Source of the DNA: Geovibrio thiophilus
GTDB lineage: Bacteria; Chrysiogenota; Deferribacteres; Deferribacterales; Geovibrionaceae
Direction: 5' to 3'
Assembly: GCF_004087915.1 (NCBI RefSeq)
Contig: NZ_CP035108.1
Coordinates: 1,984,001 to 2,048,000, forward strand
Length of the DNA stretch: 64,000 bases
Position 1 is the first letter of the stretch, and every line of letters starts with the position of its first letter. Made by a program: the position numbers and the translations under genes. Shown piece by piece: positions 35,327 through 46,148 of this stretch. The notes under the pieces are model-generated. The model ran no database searches and was not told the DNA's origin. It saw only the letters and a list, made by a program, of their open reading frames with translations.

Positions 35327-36514
35327 AGCAACACCGTAAACATACGTGCTTGCGTCATCATAGTTGACATAGATAAAGCCGCTTACAGGTCCGGGAAAAA
35401 ACTCCCCCCAACTGTCGGGGCTCTCTCCGGTACGTACAGGTCCTTCAAGGCTTGTTGCGTTATTATCAAGCAGTTCTGAGGTTACATATGAATCCACGTC
35501 AACATCGGCAAGAACAAAACCTCCGTCTTTCAGGCTTACGGGCTGTTTAATGGAAGTGTTGCCGACCACGCGCAGGATAGTTTCACCGGAAACTGTACCT
35601 GTGCCGCTGATAAATGCCCGCCGCTCATCCCTTGAGTTATAATCTGCTCCGGGTTCCCCCATAAACATTGTTACAAATGTATTATTTGAGAGCCCCTGAA
35701 CATAAATCTGTGCAGACCCGCCTTTATCAACGGAAGAAATTTTATAATGGTTGTACCCGCCAACGGTAGTCTGGGTTCCGTCGTTATTGTATATTACACC
35801 GTAGTAATTATCCACACCGTTGCAGTGATAGCCGAACATGAATTTGCTGTCGATCACTCCGAGGGAGTGGGAGTACATTGATGAGCATGTACCGTCCCTT
35901 GTGCCGGTGTTGGATATGGAGGTGGCGCTTTTCGCAACGTCACCGTCAGCTTCAAATATCTTCATATGATATTCATCACCAGCGCTCTGCCAATAAAACA
36001 GTATATTTCCGTTGGAAAGCTCCGCTGAACCTCCGTAACAGTTGTAACTTGATGCGCTTTCGGAAATGTTGGTTACACCCTTTACAAGTCCTCCGTCTTC
36101 ATCAAGGATTATCATTTGATAATCGCTTCCGCAGCCGTTATCTGTACCGTCCCATGAAACTATTATGTTTCCATTGGAAAGTGTCTGAATGTATGAGCCC
36201 ATGTAGTTTGAAGCTCTGGCGCCCATAAGCGGGCTGACGTCATATGTCCACGCCGCACTGCCGTCCAGATTGAAAGCTTTGACATAAAGCCCGCTTAAGT
36301 TCCATGAATCGTCCAGAGAGCCAACAGAGTAAACAACCTTGCCGCCCGCGGTAACGCCGAATTTGTAATGATATGCTGTTCCGGAACCGTCAAACTCGGA
36401 GAAATCGGGAATAATCTTGGCTGCGTTCGCAACGCCGAGATACGCCGCGTGAGCACTAACTGAAAATGAAAAAATTACGAGAAACAGAAATAGTCTAATA
36501 ATACTCTTATACAT
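35324..36514 (-). CDS. N-terminal part of the interrupted adhesin: signal peptide and propeller-like domain
   Basis: 396 residues. The signal peptide (IIRLFLFLVIFSFSVSAHA) is followed by repeats of about 45-50 residues with LSNGNI, WxSAGDEYHMK and GTRDG-like turns that look like a beta-propeller (for example SNGNIIVSWDGTDNG and SNGNILFYWQSAGD). No catalytic motif is evident. The ATG at 36514 is chosen because GGATGG lies 6 bases upstream; a TTG at 36520 is the alternative. With the downstream 1515 residues the restored protein would be about 1930 residues, secreted and probably anchored by the C-terminal helix. Confidence 0.75.
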   Translation of the reverse strand: MYKSIIRLFLFLVIFSFSVSAHAAYLGVANAAKIIPDFSEFDGSGTAYHYKFGVTAGGKVVYSVGSLDDSWNLSGLYVKAFNLDGSAAWTYDVSPLMGARASNYMGSYIQTLSNGNIIVSWDGTDNGCGSDYQMIILDEDGGLVKGVTNISESASSYNCYGGSAELSNGNILFYWQSAGDEYHMKIFEADGDVAKSATSISNTGTRDGTCSSMYSHSLGVIDSKFMFGYHCNGVDNYYGVIYNNDGTQTTVGGYNHYKISSVDKGGSAQIYVQGLSNNTFVTMFMGEPGADYNSRDERRAFISGTGTVSGETILRVVGNTSIKQPVSLKDGGFVLADVDVDSYVTSELLDNNATSLEGPVRTGESPDSWGEFFPGPVSGFIYVNYDDASTYVYGVA

Positions 36515-36562
36515 ATGCAACCATCCGGAAATAATTATGATTCTAATCTGTCAAAATTAATA

Positions 36563-36591
36563 ATAACATATTTTGTCACATATAGTGTCAA
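36563..36591 (-). promoter_or_regulatory. Probable sigma-70-type promoter of the adhesin gene
   Basis: On the minus strand TTGACA (complement of 36586-36591), a 17-base spacer, then TGTTAT (complement of 36563-36568). It is about 50 bases upstream of the start codon in AT-rich DNA. Confidence 0.45.
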
Positions 36592-36629
36592 ATCAAAGTA
36601 TTTTTTTATGCGAACGTCTAAAATAAAAA

Positions 36630-36654
36630 GGGGGAGCTTTGAAAAGGCTCCCCC
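36630..36654 (-). terminator. Intrinsic terminator downstream of the eno repeat array
   Basis: A perfect 8-bp stem (GGGGGAGC / GCTCCCCC) with a 9-base loop and, on the minus strand, TTTTTATTTT after it. If it serves eno, the whole tandem array lies in the eno 3' untranslated region. Confidence 0.8.
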
Positions 36655-36672
36655 GGCTGATAGCAGAAGAAA

Positions 36673-36719
36673 AAAAAGCTGAGACTGCCGCGTCGCTTTG
36701 CTCCTCGCAGTGACGTAAC
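36673..36719 (+). repeat. Dispersed repeat, copy 2
   Basis: 47 bases that match the minus strand of 14610-14657 with few mismatches and one gap (CTGAGACTGCCGCGTCGCT, then GCAGTGACGTAAC). It continues into TGTCATTGCGAGCG, a sequence typical of the widespread dispersed repeat whose chance translation reads CEERSDEA. It directly adjoins the tandem array at 36745. Confidence 0.65.
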
Positions 36720-36744
36720 CTGCTGTCATTGCGAGCGTGCGAAG

Positions 36745-38420
<1,676 letters not shown>

Positions 38421-38463
38421 TTATATTTTTTTCTTAACTGTTATTAGGTGCCGTAAGTATATA

Positions 38464-38491
38464 TTGAAAAATTGCGAAAATACAATATGAT
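38464..38491 (+). promoter_or_regulatory. Probable sigma-70-type promoter of the radical SAM/nadB operon
   Basis: TTGAAA (38464-38469), a 16-base spacer, then TATGAT (38486-38491), with a leader of about 80 bases before the ATG at 38576. Confidence 0.5.
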
Positions 38492-38575
38492 TTGTTTTCC
38501 CGTGCTCACTGACGGCGGGCTGTCCGTGCGTGTCAATGAGGCATCCGCGCGGGCTTATTAAACAAGGCAGGTACT

Positions 38576-39865
38576 ATGTACGATATACCAAGTCTGCTGT
38601 TTGCGGACAGACAGGGCAATATATATGACCACCCCAGCCTTAAGATGGCTGTGAGAAGCGAAAATTATAACTTTGTTCCTTACGAGACAGAGCTTATTGA
38701 GCTCCCCGAAACCTCAAGACTGTATTTCATGCCGAACACCCACCCCATAGCCTATAATCAGGACACGGCAAACATGGAAACCTTCACGGGCGGAACGGCT
38801 GTGAGCGCATTTCTCGCCCCCGGGTTCCTGCGCCTGTTTCTTCCGGCGTATAAAAAGCTTAATACGGAGATTCTGCCGCTTTACGCATATACGGCAGTGG
38901 GCTGGATGAACGGCAAATTCGTTGTTCCGGCTATCAAAATAGACGATGATTCCAAATGGAATCCCAATCTTTACGACTACACGGACGCCTTCAAGCCGAA
39001 GGTTCAGGCTTACCTCAGCAAATACCCCGAAAACAGGCTCTACAGGCAGCTTGCCAAATGCGCGCTGGAATACCACTGCACGGCGGCGAAAAACGTTTTC
39101 ATGGGCAGATGGGAATGCCCCATCCCCACCGCTCCCTCGTGCAACAGCAGGTGTCTCGGCTGCATATCCAAACAGCCTGCCGAATGCTGCCCCTCACCTC
39201 AGTCCCGAATAAATTTCGTTCCTTCTCCCAAGGAAATAATAGAAGTAGCGCTGAACCACTATGAAACCGCTGAGGAGCCGATAATCAGCTTCGGTCAGGG
39301 CTGCGAAGGAGACCCGATAACAGAGGCTGAAACCATTGCCAAGGCTGTTTCCGTCATTAAGAAGAAGGCGCCGAATATGACAATTAACTTTAACTCCAAC
39401 TGCTCCAGCCCGGAAAAGCTCAAGCTCCTTCTGGACGCCGGAGTGGACAGCATAAGAGTCAGTATGAACTCCGCCAACCACACAACATACGAAATGTACT
39501 ATTCACCGGTGGATTACGATTTCGGAGATGTTCTGAAAAGCATAGAGCTGGCAAATAAATATAAAGCCTACGTTTCCCTGAATCTTCTCACCATCCCCGG
39601 CGTGAATGACCGTGAGGGTGAGCTGAACACGCTCCTTGATTTCCTCGGAGCCTACAACATTGATCTCATTCAGCTTCGCAACCTCAATATTGATCCCGAT
39701 TTTCTCTTCTCAAAAATGAAGTTTAAAACAGAGGAAATCCTCGGACTTAAAAACATGTTAAAATTAATCAAGCGTAAAAATAAGAATGTCAGGTTCGGTT
39801 ACTTCAACCGCACGAAGGAAAACTTTTTCAAGGACTTCGGCTACCCTGACCTTAAAAGGAGATAA
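38576..39865 (+). CDS. Radical SAM protein of unknown function
   Basis: A 429-residue protein. The radical SAM cluster motif CNSRCLGC lies near residue 190, not at the N-terminus, and is followed by EC-C and PSPQSRINFVPSPKEI. Other core motifs are FGQGCEGDPITEAETI, NFNSNCSSPEKLKLLLDAG (SAM-binding), and IRVSMNS. The first 180 residues form an extra domain without a recognisable motif (several aromatic-rich beta stretches, NTHPIAYNQDTANMETFTGG). No SPASM-like cysteine cluster is evident at the C-terminus. It is the first gene of a run with the beta-barrel protein, nadB and the MnmC-like gene, but no functional link is evident. Confidence 0.8.
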   Translation: MYDIPSLLFADRQGNIYDHPSLKMAVRSENYNFVPYETELIELPETSRLYFMPNTHPIAYNQDTANMETFTGGTAVSAFLAPGFLRLFLPAYKKLNTEILPLYAYTAVGWMNGKFVVPAIKIDDDSKWNPNLYDYTDAFKPKVQAYLSKYPENRLYRQLAKCALEYHCTAAKNVFMGRWECPIPTAPSCNSRCLGCISKQPAECCPSPQSRINFVPSPKEIIEVALNHYETAEEPIISFGQGCEGDPITEAETIAKAVSVIKKKAPNMTINFNSNCSSPEKLKLLLDAGVDSIRVSMNSANHTTYEMYYSPVDYDFGDVLKSIELANKYKAYVSLNLLTIPGVNDREGELNTLLDFLGAYNIDLIQLRNLNIDPDFLFSKMKFKTEEILGLKNMLKLIKRKNKNVRFGYFNRTKENFFKDFGYPDLKRR

Positions 39866-39868
39866 ACC

Positions 39869-40585
39869 ATGAAGAAGCTTCTCGTACTTGCATTCGTCAT
39901 CTGCTTTTCCGCTACGGCGTTCGCAGACGACATAAAACTCCGCTCCGGCATGACTCAGAGCGATTTCAAAACCTTCGCGAAAGAGCTCGGCTCGGTCATA
40001 TCCTTTGACCCCAACAGCCCCGCTGACCCGCTTGGCATACTCGGCTTTGACATAGCCGCCGAAGCGTCATTCAATATAATCGACACCGGAATATGGGATC
40101 ACGCGGCAGAGGACGGCGATTCGCAGGAAGCTCTCGTTATGTACAGAGTTCACGCTCAGAAGGGGCTCCCCGGCAAGATTGACATAGGCGCCATGATAGG
40201 TCAGTCCGCCAACTCCGACCTCACTGTAGCAGGCGTTTCAATAAAATACGCCATACTGGAAGGCACAATGGCAACCCCCGCCATCTCACTCAGAGCGGCA
40301 TATTCGCAGACAATAGGTCACGATGAAATAGACGCCTACAACGCCAACCTCGGTCTTTTCATCAGCAAAGGCATACTCATCGTCAAACCTTACGCGGGCA
40401 TAGTCGGCTCCATGAACTATCTCAAGGAAAGCTCTGACGCGGTTGATCTCGACGCTGAAACGGCTTACACGGCAAAAGGCATAGTGGGTGTTCAGGTTAC
40501 TCCGTTCCCTTTCCTTAAGTTCAACGCTGAGGCGGGAATAGGTGAAATTAACCAGTTGAGCCTTAAGGCGGGCATTCGCTTCTGA
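39869..40585 (+). CDS. Outer-membrane beta-barrel-like protein
   Basis: A 238-residue protein with a signal peptide (KLLVLAFVICFSATAFA), alternating hydrophobic/polar beta strands (ISLRAAYSQTIG, LGLFISKGILIVKPYAGI) and the terminal SLKAGIRF typical of barrel insertion signals. It lies 4 bases after the radical SAM gene, and its stop overlaps the nadB start by one base (TGATG). The ligand or role is unknown. Confidence 0.7.
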   Translation: MKKLLVLAFVICFSATAFADDIKLRSGMTQSDFKTFAKELGSVISFDPNSPADPLGILGFDIAAEASFNIIDTGIWDHAAEDGDSQEALVMYRVHAQKGLPGKIDIGAMIGQSANSDLTVAGVSIKYAILEGTMATPAISLRAAYSQTIGHDEIDAYNANLGLFISKGILIVKPYAGIVGSMNYLKESSDAVDLDAETAYTAKGIVGVQVTPFPFLKFNAEAGIGEINQLSLKAGIRF

Positions 40586-42144
40586 TGAATAAAAAACGCT
40601 TCGATTATATAGTTCTCGGCAGCGGCGTAGCAGGTTTGCGCGCCGCTATTGAGCTTGCCGGTCACGGTGATGTGGCTCTCATAACCAAATGTGTTCTGGG
40701 TGAAAGCAGTTCCGAATATGCTCAGGGCGGCGTCGCCGTTGCCCTCAGCGAAGAGGACGACATAGTTCTTCACTATGAAGACACCCTGAAGGCAGGCGAC
40801 GGGCTCTGCGTTAAGGAGGCTGTCAAAACCCTTGTCGCCGAGGGACCGGAATACATCACCCAGCTTATTTCATGGGGAGCGAAATTCGATACCAAGGAGG
40901 GAGCCCTCTCCTTCACCCGTGAGGCGGCGCACAGCGTAAACCGAATAATACACGCCCACGGCGACGCCACAGGACACGAAATAGTCCGTACACTGAAAGA
41001 ATATTCCCTTAAATTCATTAATATTTACAGGCTTGACTACACCTACGCCATAGATTTCATAAAAGAAGACGGCAGGGTCACGGGAGTTCTGGCGCTGGAT
41101 GAAAAAAGCGGCGAGTTCACGTCATTCTTCTCCAAAGCGGTTATTGTCGCCACGGGGGGAGCGGGAAGGCTTTTCACCCGCACTACAAACCCTGATGTTT
41201 CAACCGGAGACGGCGCCGCTATGGCTTTCAGAGCCGGAGCGGAGCTGGAGGACATGGAGTTTTTCCAGTTTCACCCCACGGCACTCCACTTTCCCGGCGC
41301 TCCGGCGTTCCTCCTCAGCGAGTCTATGAGAGGCGAAGGAGCTGTTCTGCGCAACAACGCGGGGGAAAGATTCTGCTTCAGCTATCACGAAGACGGCGAG
41401 CTTGCTCCCAGAGACGTTGTAAGCCGTTCAATATTCTTTGAAATGAATAAAACAAAAACGAATCATGTTTACCTTGACGTGACTCATCTTGATAAAGAGC
41501 ACATCCTCCTCAGATTTCCGAAGATATACAATACATGCCTAGGCTACGGCATTGACATAACGCAGGATTATATCCCCGTCAGCCCCGCAGCGCACTACTA
41601 CATGGGCGGAATAAAGACCGACCTTGACGGGCGCGCGAGCCTCAAAGGTCTGTACGCCTGCGGCGAAGCGGCATGCACGGGAGTTCACGGAGCAAACAGG
41701 CTTGCCAGCAACTCGCTCCTTGAGGGTGTTGTTTTCGGCGGAAGAAGCGCGAAAGCGGCGATTAAGGATTCAGAAAATACGGACATAAGCGATACGGAAG
41801 TTCAGACCGCTGAAAAGTTCGCCGAAGCGGATTACGCCGAATCACTGAAATCCATTCAGGAAATTATGTGGAAGTATGTAAGCGTTTCCAGAAATGAAAC
41901 GGGGCTCAAAGCCGCAGTCAGTGAGCTTTCCGCTTTTCTGAAAAGATTTGAAGACAGAACACCCTCAGACAGGAAAACGGCAGAGCTTAAGAACCTCGCC
42001 CAGTCGGGGCTTCTGATGGCTCATGCCGCACTCGCCAGAGAAGGCAGCCGCGGCGGACACTACAGAGACGACAAGCCGGAGAAAATAACAGAAGATTACC
42101 ATATATATTTCAGCAATGCCGAATTTAATCCTCATTTCAGGTGA
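40585..42144 (+). CDS. nadB: L-aspartate oxidase
   Basis: A 519-residue flavoprotein of the fumarate-reductase/aspartate-oxidase family, oxidising L-aspartate to iminoaspartate for NAD synthesis. The N-terminal FAD motif is IVLGSGVAGLRAAIELA. The flavin/substrate region includes SEYAQGGVAVAL and HSVNRIIHAHGDATGHEI, and HPTALHFPGAP and PAAHYYMGGIKTD carry the active-site His/Arg region. The short C-terminal helical domain ends with SRGGHYRDD, as in NadB. The other quinolinate genes (nadA, nadC) are not in the window. Confidence 0.92.
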   Translation: MNKKRFDYIVLGSGVAGLRAAIELAGHGDVALITKCVLGESSSEYAQGGVAVALSEEDDIVLHYEDTLKAGDGLCVKEAVKTLVAEGPEYITQLISWGAKFDTKEGALSFTREAAHSVNRIIHAHGDATGHEIVRTLKEYSLKFINIYRLDYTYAIDFIKEDGRVTGVLALDEKSGEFTSFFSKAVIVATGGAGRLFTRTTNPDVSTGDGAAMAFRAGAELEDMEFFQFHPTALHFPGAPAFLLSESMRGEGAVLRNNAGERFCFSYHEDGELAPRDVVSRSIFFEMNKTKTNHVYLDVTHLDKEHILLRFPKIYNTCLGYGIDITQDYIPVSPAAHYYMGGIKTDLDGRASLKGLYACGEAACTGVHGANRLASNSLLEGVVFGGRSAKAAIKDSENTDISDTEVQTAEKFAEADYAESLKSIQEIMWKYVSVSRNETGLKAAVSELSAFLKRFEDRTPSDRKTAELKNLAQSGLLMAHAALAREGSRGGHYRDDKPEKITEDYHIYFSNAEFNPHFR

Positions 42145-42805
42145 TAAGAAGCCGATCTCCACGGGGGACGGCTCCATATCATTCTACAATCTCACTTATA
42201 AGCAGGCTTACCACGCCAAAAGCATAGGCACCTTCACCGAAAGCCTGCACAAGTTCGTAATCCCTTCGGAAATTGTGGAAAAGCTGAAAAAAGGGCATGT
42301 CCGCCTGCTGGACATCTGTCTGGGAATCGGCGCAAATCTCGCCGTGACTTTCCATGAAATAGAGAAACTCGGAATCCCAAAAGAGCACAGACTCCAGATA
42401 GTAAGCCTTGAGAAGGACCACAGCCTTGTGCAGCTTATACAGAGAACATCTACCCTCAGTCCGCCTGACGGCTACAGAATCCTCCGCAGACTGCTTTATG
42501 AAGGCACATGCGGGCGATACGGACTTGATGTCATGTACGGTGACGCGGTAAACAGTCTGGACAGGCTACAGGCTCCGTTTGACGCAGTATACTTCGATCC
42601 TTTCAGTAAAAGAAAAAACGCCGAAATGTGGACGGAAAGCGTGTTCAGAAATTTACACAGAATATTGAAAGACGATGGAAAAGTTGTAACTTATTCGTGC
42701 GCCAGAGGGGTAAGAGAGGATATGAAGAAGGCGGGGTTCGCCGTCTCTGACATTCCCCGCCTTCCTGATGGCTTTCAGTCAGGAACTGTAGCTATGAAAA
42801 ACTAG
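42116..42805 (+). CDS. MnmC-like SAM-dependent methyltransferase (DUF752 type)
   Basis: A 229-residue protein overlapping the nadB end by 29 bases. The SAM-binding loop is LLDICLGIGANLAVTF near 65-80, and VYFDPFSKRKNAEMW near 160 matches the DAF-x-P-x-K-x-P-x-x-W block of MnmC methyltransferase domains. MnmC makes 5-methylaminomethyl-uridine at the tRNA wobble base in some bacteria. Here it lacks the oxidase half, as in many stand-alone forms. The start at 42116 lies inside nadB and has no strong site, so the true start could be slightly different. Confidence 0.75.
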   Translation: MPNLILISGDKKPISTGDGSISFYNLTYKQAYHAKSIGTFTESLHKFVIPSEIVEKLKKGHVRLLDICLGIGANLAVTFHEIEKLGIPKEHRLQIVSLEKDHSLVQLIQRTSTLSPPDGYRILRRLLYEGTCGRYGLDVMYGDAVNSLDRLQAPFDAVYFDPFSKRKNAEMWTESVFRNLHRILKDDGKVVTYSCARGVREDMKKAGFAVSDIPRLPDGFQSGTVAMKN

Positions 42806-42813
42806 TCTGCACA

Positions 42814-42900
42814 CTAGTCTGCATGTTGTGCTTTGTAGTAAACAGCAGTCCAGAAACCTGCGATAGCCGAAACACAAAGAATACCTAAGAGTATTGCCAT
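42814..42900 (-). CDS. 28-residue single-span membrane peptide
   Basis: A small ORF encoding 28 residues: a hydrophobic helix (MAILLGILCVSAIAGFWTAV) and a short polar tail (YYKAQHAD). It has a near-perfect ribosome binding site (GGAGGA, then AAGA, then ATG). It is convergent with the MnmC-like gene (stop 9 bases away). The size and form resemble accessory subunits of membrane oxidases such as CydX or CcoQ, but no such complex is nearby and the family is unknown to me. The direct repeat ACTAGTCTGC (42802-42823) spans its stop. Confidence 0.6.
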   Translation of the reverse strand: MAILLGILCVSAIAGFWTAVYYKAQHAD

Positions 42901-43344
42901 TTCTTTCCTCCATACGCAGAACGTATTTCCTTTGTCAGCCGAAGCCGGAAAACTGCGTTCAACTTATTTGTTTGATCTGAAATAATAATAGATCCTCTGA
43001 TGAATAAAACAACTCCATTTTTTGTCTCTAATTAATAGATCGTAGAACAAAACGCGTTTTACTGTTCTAATACACTATTAATCATCAGTTTATTTATTAA
43101 TATGTTTCCTTTGCGCGCAAAACAAATAACTTCTTTTTAAAAAGAAACACCTTGAATTATATATTAAAAGCAATTTTCACAGACACTGTGCTCAAAAGCT
43201 TTTCTGAATGATTTTGTTCATTATGAATTACAGTGCGTTTCGCTGATGAAACAAGACAGACTGTTTTTATAAATAAAAAAAATTGGTGTTGCGCAGCAGA
43301 GAACTCTGATCTACTTTTATTAATTACACTTTGGCAGGTGCCGG
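42901..43344. other. AT-rich intergenic region without a gene
   Basis: 444 bases between the divergent 28-residue peptide and the PrsW-like gene. The stretch 42960-43150 is AT-rich and presumably holds promoters for both. I saw no strong hairpin, inverted repeat, or small ORF with a ribosome binding site. Confidence 0.4.
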
Positions 43345-44016
43345 TTGGAGCTGATGTTAATTCTGACGGCGGGATCACTTGTATTGGCATTTATCATAAA
43401 TGCCTTCGGCAGGTTTGAGAAACGCACACTTTTCATGTCGCTCCTTGTGGCTTTTGCGGCAGGTTCCGCGGCCTATCACCCTGCGGCGTGGATGAACACC
43501 CTCTTTCTCGATACTCTGGGAATAGAAATGAACGCCGTGAACCTGCCCAGACCTTCAACGGCTGCCTACTCCGCCTTTGTCGGCATAAATGAGGAGTTCC
43601 TCAAGTGTCTCATTACATACCTGATAATAAAAGACTCAAATAATTACCAAACCCCGCTGCAGGGCTATGTATACGCCGCTTCGGCGGGGCTCGGCTTTGC
43701 CGTGCTGGAAAACATATACTACCTCGGCGGGCTGAACATACAGATGCTGCTGATGCGGCTTTTTATATCCACCCCGCTGCACATAGTCCTTGCGCTGATA
43801 TGGGCTGCCGGAATAAATTCTGCAAAATTCCGCGGATGCGGTTTTCTCAAATGTACCGCAGCGTATGTGTTCGTTTCCGCAGCCCTGCACGGAACATACA
43901 ACTATCAGGCGATATACGCCCGCACAATGGGTGAAAGCGCTGTGAAGACACTGACCGTCCTCGCCGTCACAACGGTTACTGCGTTCTTCTTCATAAGGCA
44001 TCATAAAAACAGATAA
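43345..44016 (+). CDS. PrsW-family intramembrane metalloprotease-like protein
   Basis: A 223-residue, multi-span membrane protein. The PrsW motifs are in order: EEFLK (Glu83, Glu84, Lys87), LENIYY (Glu122, Asn123), and His146 (STPLH) and His182 (LHGTYNY) in later helices. In Bacillus, PrsW cuts anti-sigma factors at a membrane site; here the substrate is unknown. The TTG start at 43345 is preceded by AGGTG; an ATG at 43354 would shorten the protein by three residues. It is 86 bases upstream of the PAS kinase gene on the same strand. Confidence 0.8.
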   Translation: MELMLILTAGSLVLAFIINAFGRFEKRTLFMSLLVAFAAGSAAYHPAAWMNTLFLDTLGIEMNAVNLPRPSTAAYSAFVGINEEFLKCLITYLIIKDSNNYQTPLQGYVYAASAGLGFAVLENIYYLGGLNIQMLLMRLFISTPLHIVLALIWAAGINSAKFRGCGFLKCTAAYVFVSAALHGTYNYQAIYARTMGESAVKTLTVLAVTTVTAFFFIRHHKNR

Positions 44017-44102
44017 AGGCTATTATTACCCTTTTACTCAGTGATAGTTTATGATAATTTACTAAACAATATGTTTTGAGCGATTGTTAAGGCTGTGGAT
44101 GT

Positions 44103-46148
44103 ATGTGCGTGAACAACTCCGATGGACAGAAAAAAACTGAGAGCATTGATTTCGCCTCTCTCTCCGAGGAGGAGAGCTGTTTTCTGTTCAGGTCTGTTTT
44201 TGAGCAGAGCTCTGATGCCGTTATCATCACTGACCCCAAAAACAACATAACTTTCTTCAACCCCGCCGCCGTGCGCATGTTCGGAATGGACGCCGAGCAG
44301 CTCTCCAGACAGAATATCAACTCACTCGCCTTCGGACGCAGAATCATTCTGCCGGACGAGCTTAAAAAACTCTCGAAGGGTGAATATCCCGAAGGTCTCA
44401 GAGCGGAAAACCTCTTCATGACTAAAAACGGCTTCTTCTGGGGGCATACTGCAATATCCGTCATTACGGGAAACGGACGGGGAAAACAGCGTATTCTCTT
44501 TGTAATAAGAGATATAACCACTGAGAAGAACCTCCGTGAGGAGCTTTTCACCAGCAGAGAGCAGCTCCAGAACATGCTGGATTTTGTGAACAGCATGGTT
44601 GTGGTCACAAACGGCACTGAGATGCGCAACTGCAATAAAAACCTCCTGAACTTCTTCGGGTATGAATCCCTCCCCGATTTCAAAGAAAATAACGGCTGCG
44701 TATGCGACATGTTCGTTCCTATGAACGGCTATCTCACGGAGAGCAGACGCGGGCACTGGCTTAAAAAGGTTCTGCGCAACAAGGCATCCTCCGGAGATAC
44801 AAAGGTTGCCATAAAGGATCCCAAAACAGGCTCTGTACGCTTCTTTTTAGTGGATATTCAGCCGTTTCCCGGGGAAAAATATTACTATATAGTCTCCTTC
44901 ACTGACATCACCGAGCTTGAAAACCAGAAAAAGCTTTTGGAAGACACGAATATCTCCCTCGAAGAGAAAATAAACCGCCGCAGCAGAGAGCTTTTTGAAA
45001 GCTACCGCAAGCTGGCGGCAAATGAGGAGATGCTTTCCGTAATATTCAATATGGCGAGCATAGGCATAGCCATGGTAGACGACAAAGGGCGATACGTGCG
45101 GGTAAACGGGCGCTTCTGTGAGATGTACAGGCTGAAGGAATTCAACATAATAAACTCTGCGTTTGAAACCGTGCTCCACGAAACCCTGCGGGAGGATATG
45201 CGGAGACTGTTCATGAAATACCGTGACGGGCACTTAAAACGCATCGCCTCCGAGTGGAAAATAAGGCGTGTTGATGATACGGTTATGGACATGCTTATGA
45301 CCACCAAGTGGGTAACCATGTACGACGGCAAGCGTTATCTTATCTCCACTCACCTTGATATAACCGATAAAAACAAGCTCCAGCAGAAGCAGAGAGAACA
45401 GGAGCGGATGCTTGTCCAGCAGTCCAAAATGGCAGCCATGGGCGAGATGATAGGCGCCATAGCCCACCAGTGGAAACAGCCGCTGAACGCCATAGCCCTC
45501 ATAGCGCAGTGCTTTAAGGACGATTATGACTATAAGGAGCTCACCCTTGATGCGGTGAATGAGCACGTAAGCGGAATCCTCAAGCAGGTAAACTTCATGG
45601 CGGCGACCATTGATGATTTCAGAAACTTCTTCAAGCCCGCCAGAACGATGCAGGAATTCAAAATTTCATCCGCAGTGGCGGATATTGTCAATCTCATGCT
45701 GCCCCAGCTCAAGGTCAACTACATAGCTGTGTATGTGGACGACACAGGAACGGAGAAATGCGGCTCGGAAGTTTACGGTTATCCCAATGAATTCAAGCAG
45801 GTGATCCTGAACCTGATAGCAAACTCTAAAGACGCCATAGCGGAGAGACGAAGCCGTAAAACGCTTAAAAACTCGGAAGCAGGCATAATAAACATAAAAA
45901 TAGAGTCAAACGAACAGCAGGTAAAAATCACCTTCGCAGACAACGGAGGAGGCATACCGGACGAAGCCATGAGCAGGCTTTTTGAGCCTTATTTCACCAC
46001 CAAGGGCTCAGGTTCGGGCATAGGTCTTTATATGTGCAGAACAATTATTGAAGGGAAAATGAAGGGAAAAATCAGCGCTAGAAATACCGGCGACGGCGCG
46101 GCGTTCACCATTGTGCTGGAAAAATTTATTGAGGGGAGCAGCGAATGA
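44103..46148 (+). CDS. Cytoplasmic multi-PAS sensor histidine kinase
   Basis: 681 residues without transmembrane segments. PAS domains are seen at about 25-150 (AVIITDPKNNITFFNPAAVRMF), 155-280 and 310-430 (IAMVDDKGRYVRVNGRF), with a coiled coil at about 285-315. The H-box is MGEMIGAIAHQWKQPLN with His455; NLIANSKDAIAE (N-box), DNGGGIP and GSGIGLYMCRTI are the ATP-binding motifs. It overlaps the response regulator gene by 4 bases (ATGA), so they form a pair. It is a paralog of the kinase at 56048-58783. Confidence 0.92.
   Translation: MCVNNSDGQKKTESIDFASLSEEESCFLFRSVFEQSSDAVIITDPKNNITFFNPAAVRMFGMDAEQLSRQNINSLAFGRRIILPDELKKLSKGEYPEGLRAENLFMTKNGFFWGHTAISVITGNGRGKQRILFVIRDITTEKNLREELFTSREQLQNMLDFVNSMVVVTNGTEMRNCNKNLLNFFGYESLPDFKENNGCVCDMFVPMNGYLTESRRGHWLKKVLRNKASSGDTKVAIKDPKTGSVRFFLVDIQPFPGEKYYYIVSFTDITELENQKKLLEDTNISLEEKINRRSRELFESYRKLAANEEMLSVIFNMASIGIAMVDDKGRYVRVNGRFCEMYRLKEFNIINSAFETVLHETLREDMRRLFMKYRDGHLKRIASEWKIRRVDDTVMDMLMTTKWVTMYDGKRYLISTHLDITDKNKLQQKQREQERMLVQQSKMAAMGEMIGAIAHQWKQPLNAIALIAQCFKDDYDYKELTLDAVNEHVSGILKQVNFMAATIDDFRNFFKPARTMQEFKISSAVADIVNLMLPQLKVNYIAVYVDDTGTEKCGSEVYGYPNEFKQVILNLIANSKDAIAERRSRKTLKNSEAGIINIKIESNEQQVKITFADNGGGIPDEAMSRLFEPYFTTKGSGSGIGLYMCRTIIEGKMKGKISARNTGDGAAFTIVLEKFIEGSSE

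Noticed and set aside
31554-35327. Several plus-strand ORFs of 60-120 codons opposite the adhesin
   Set aside because: They mirror the Thr/Val/Ser-rich repeats of the adhesin in the other strand and lack ribosome binding sites.
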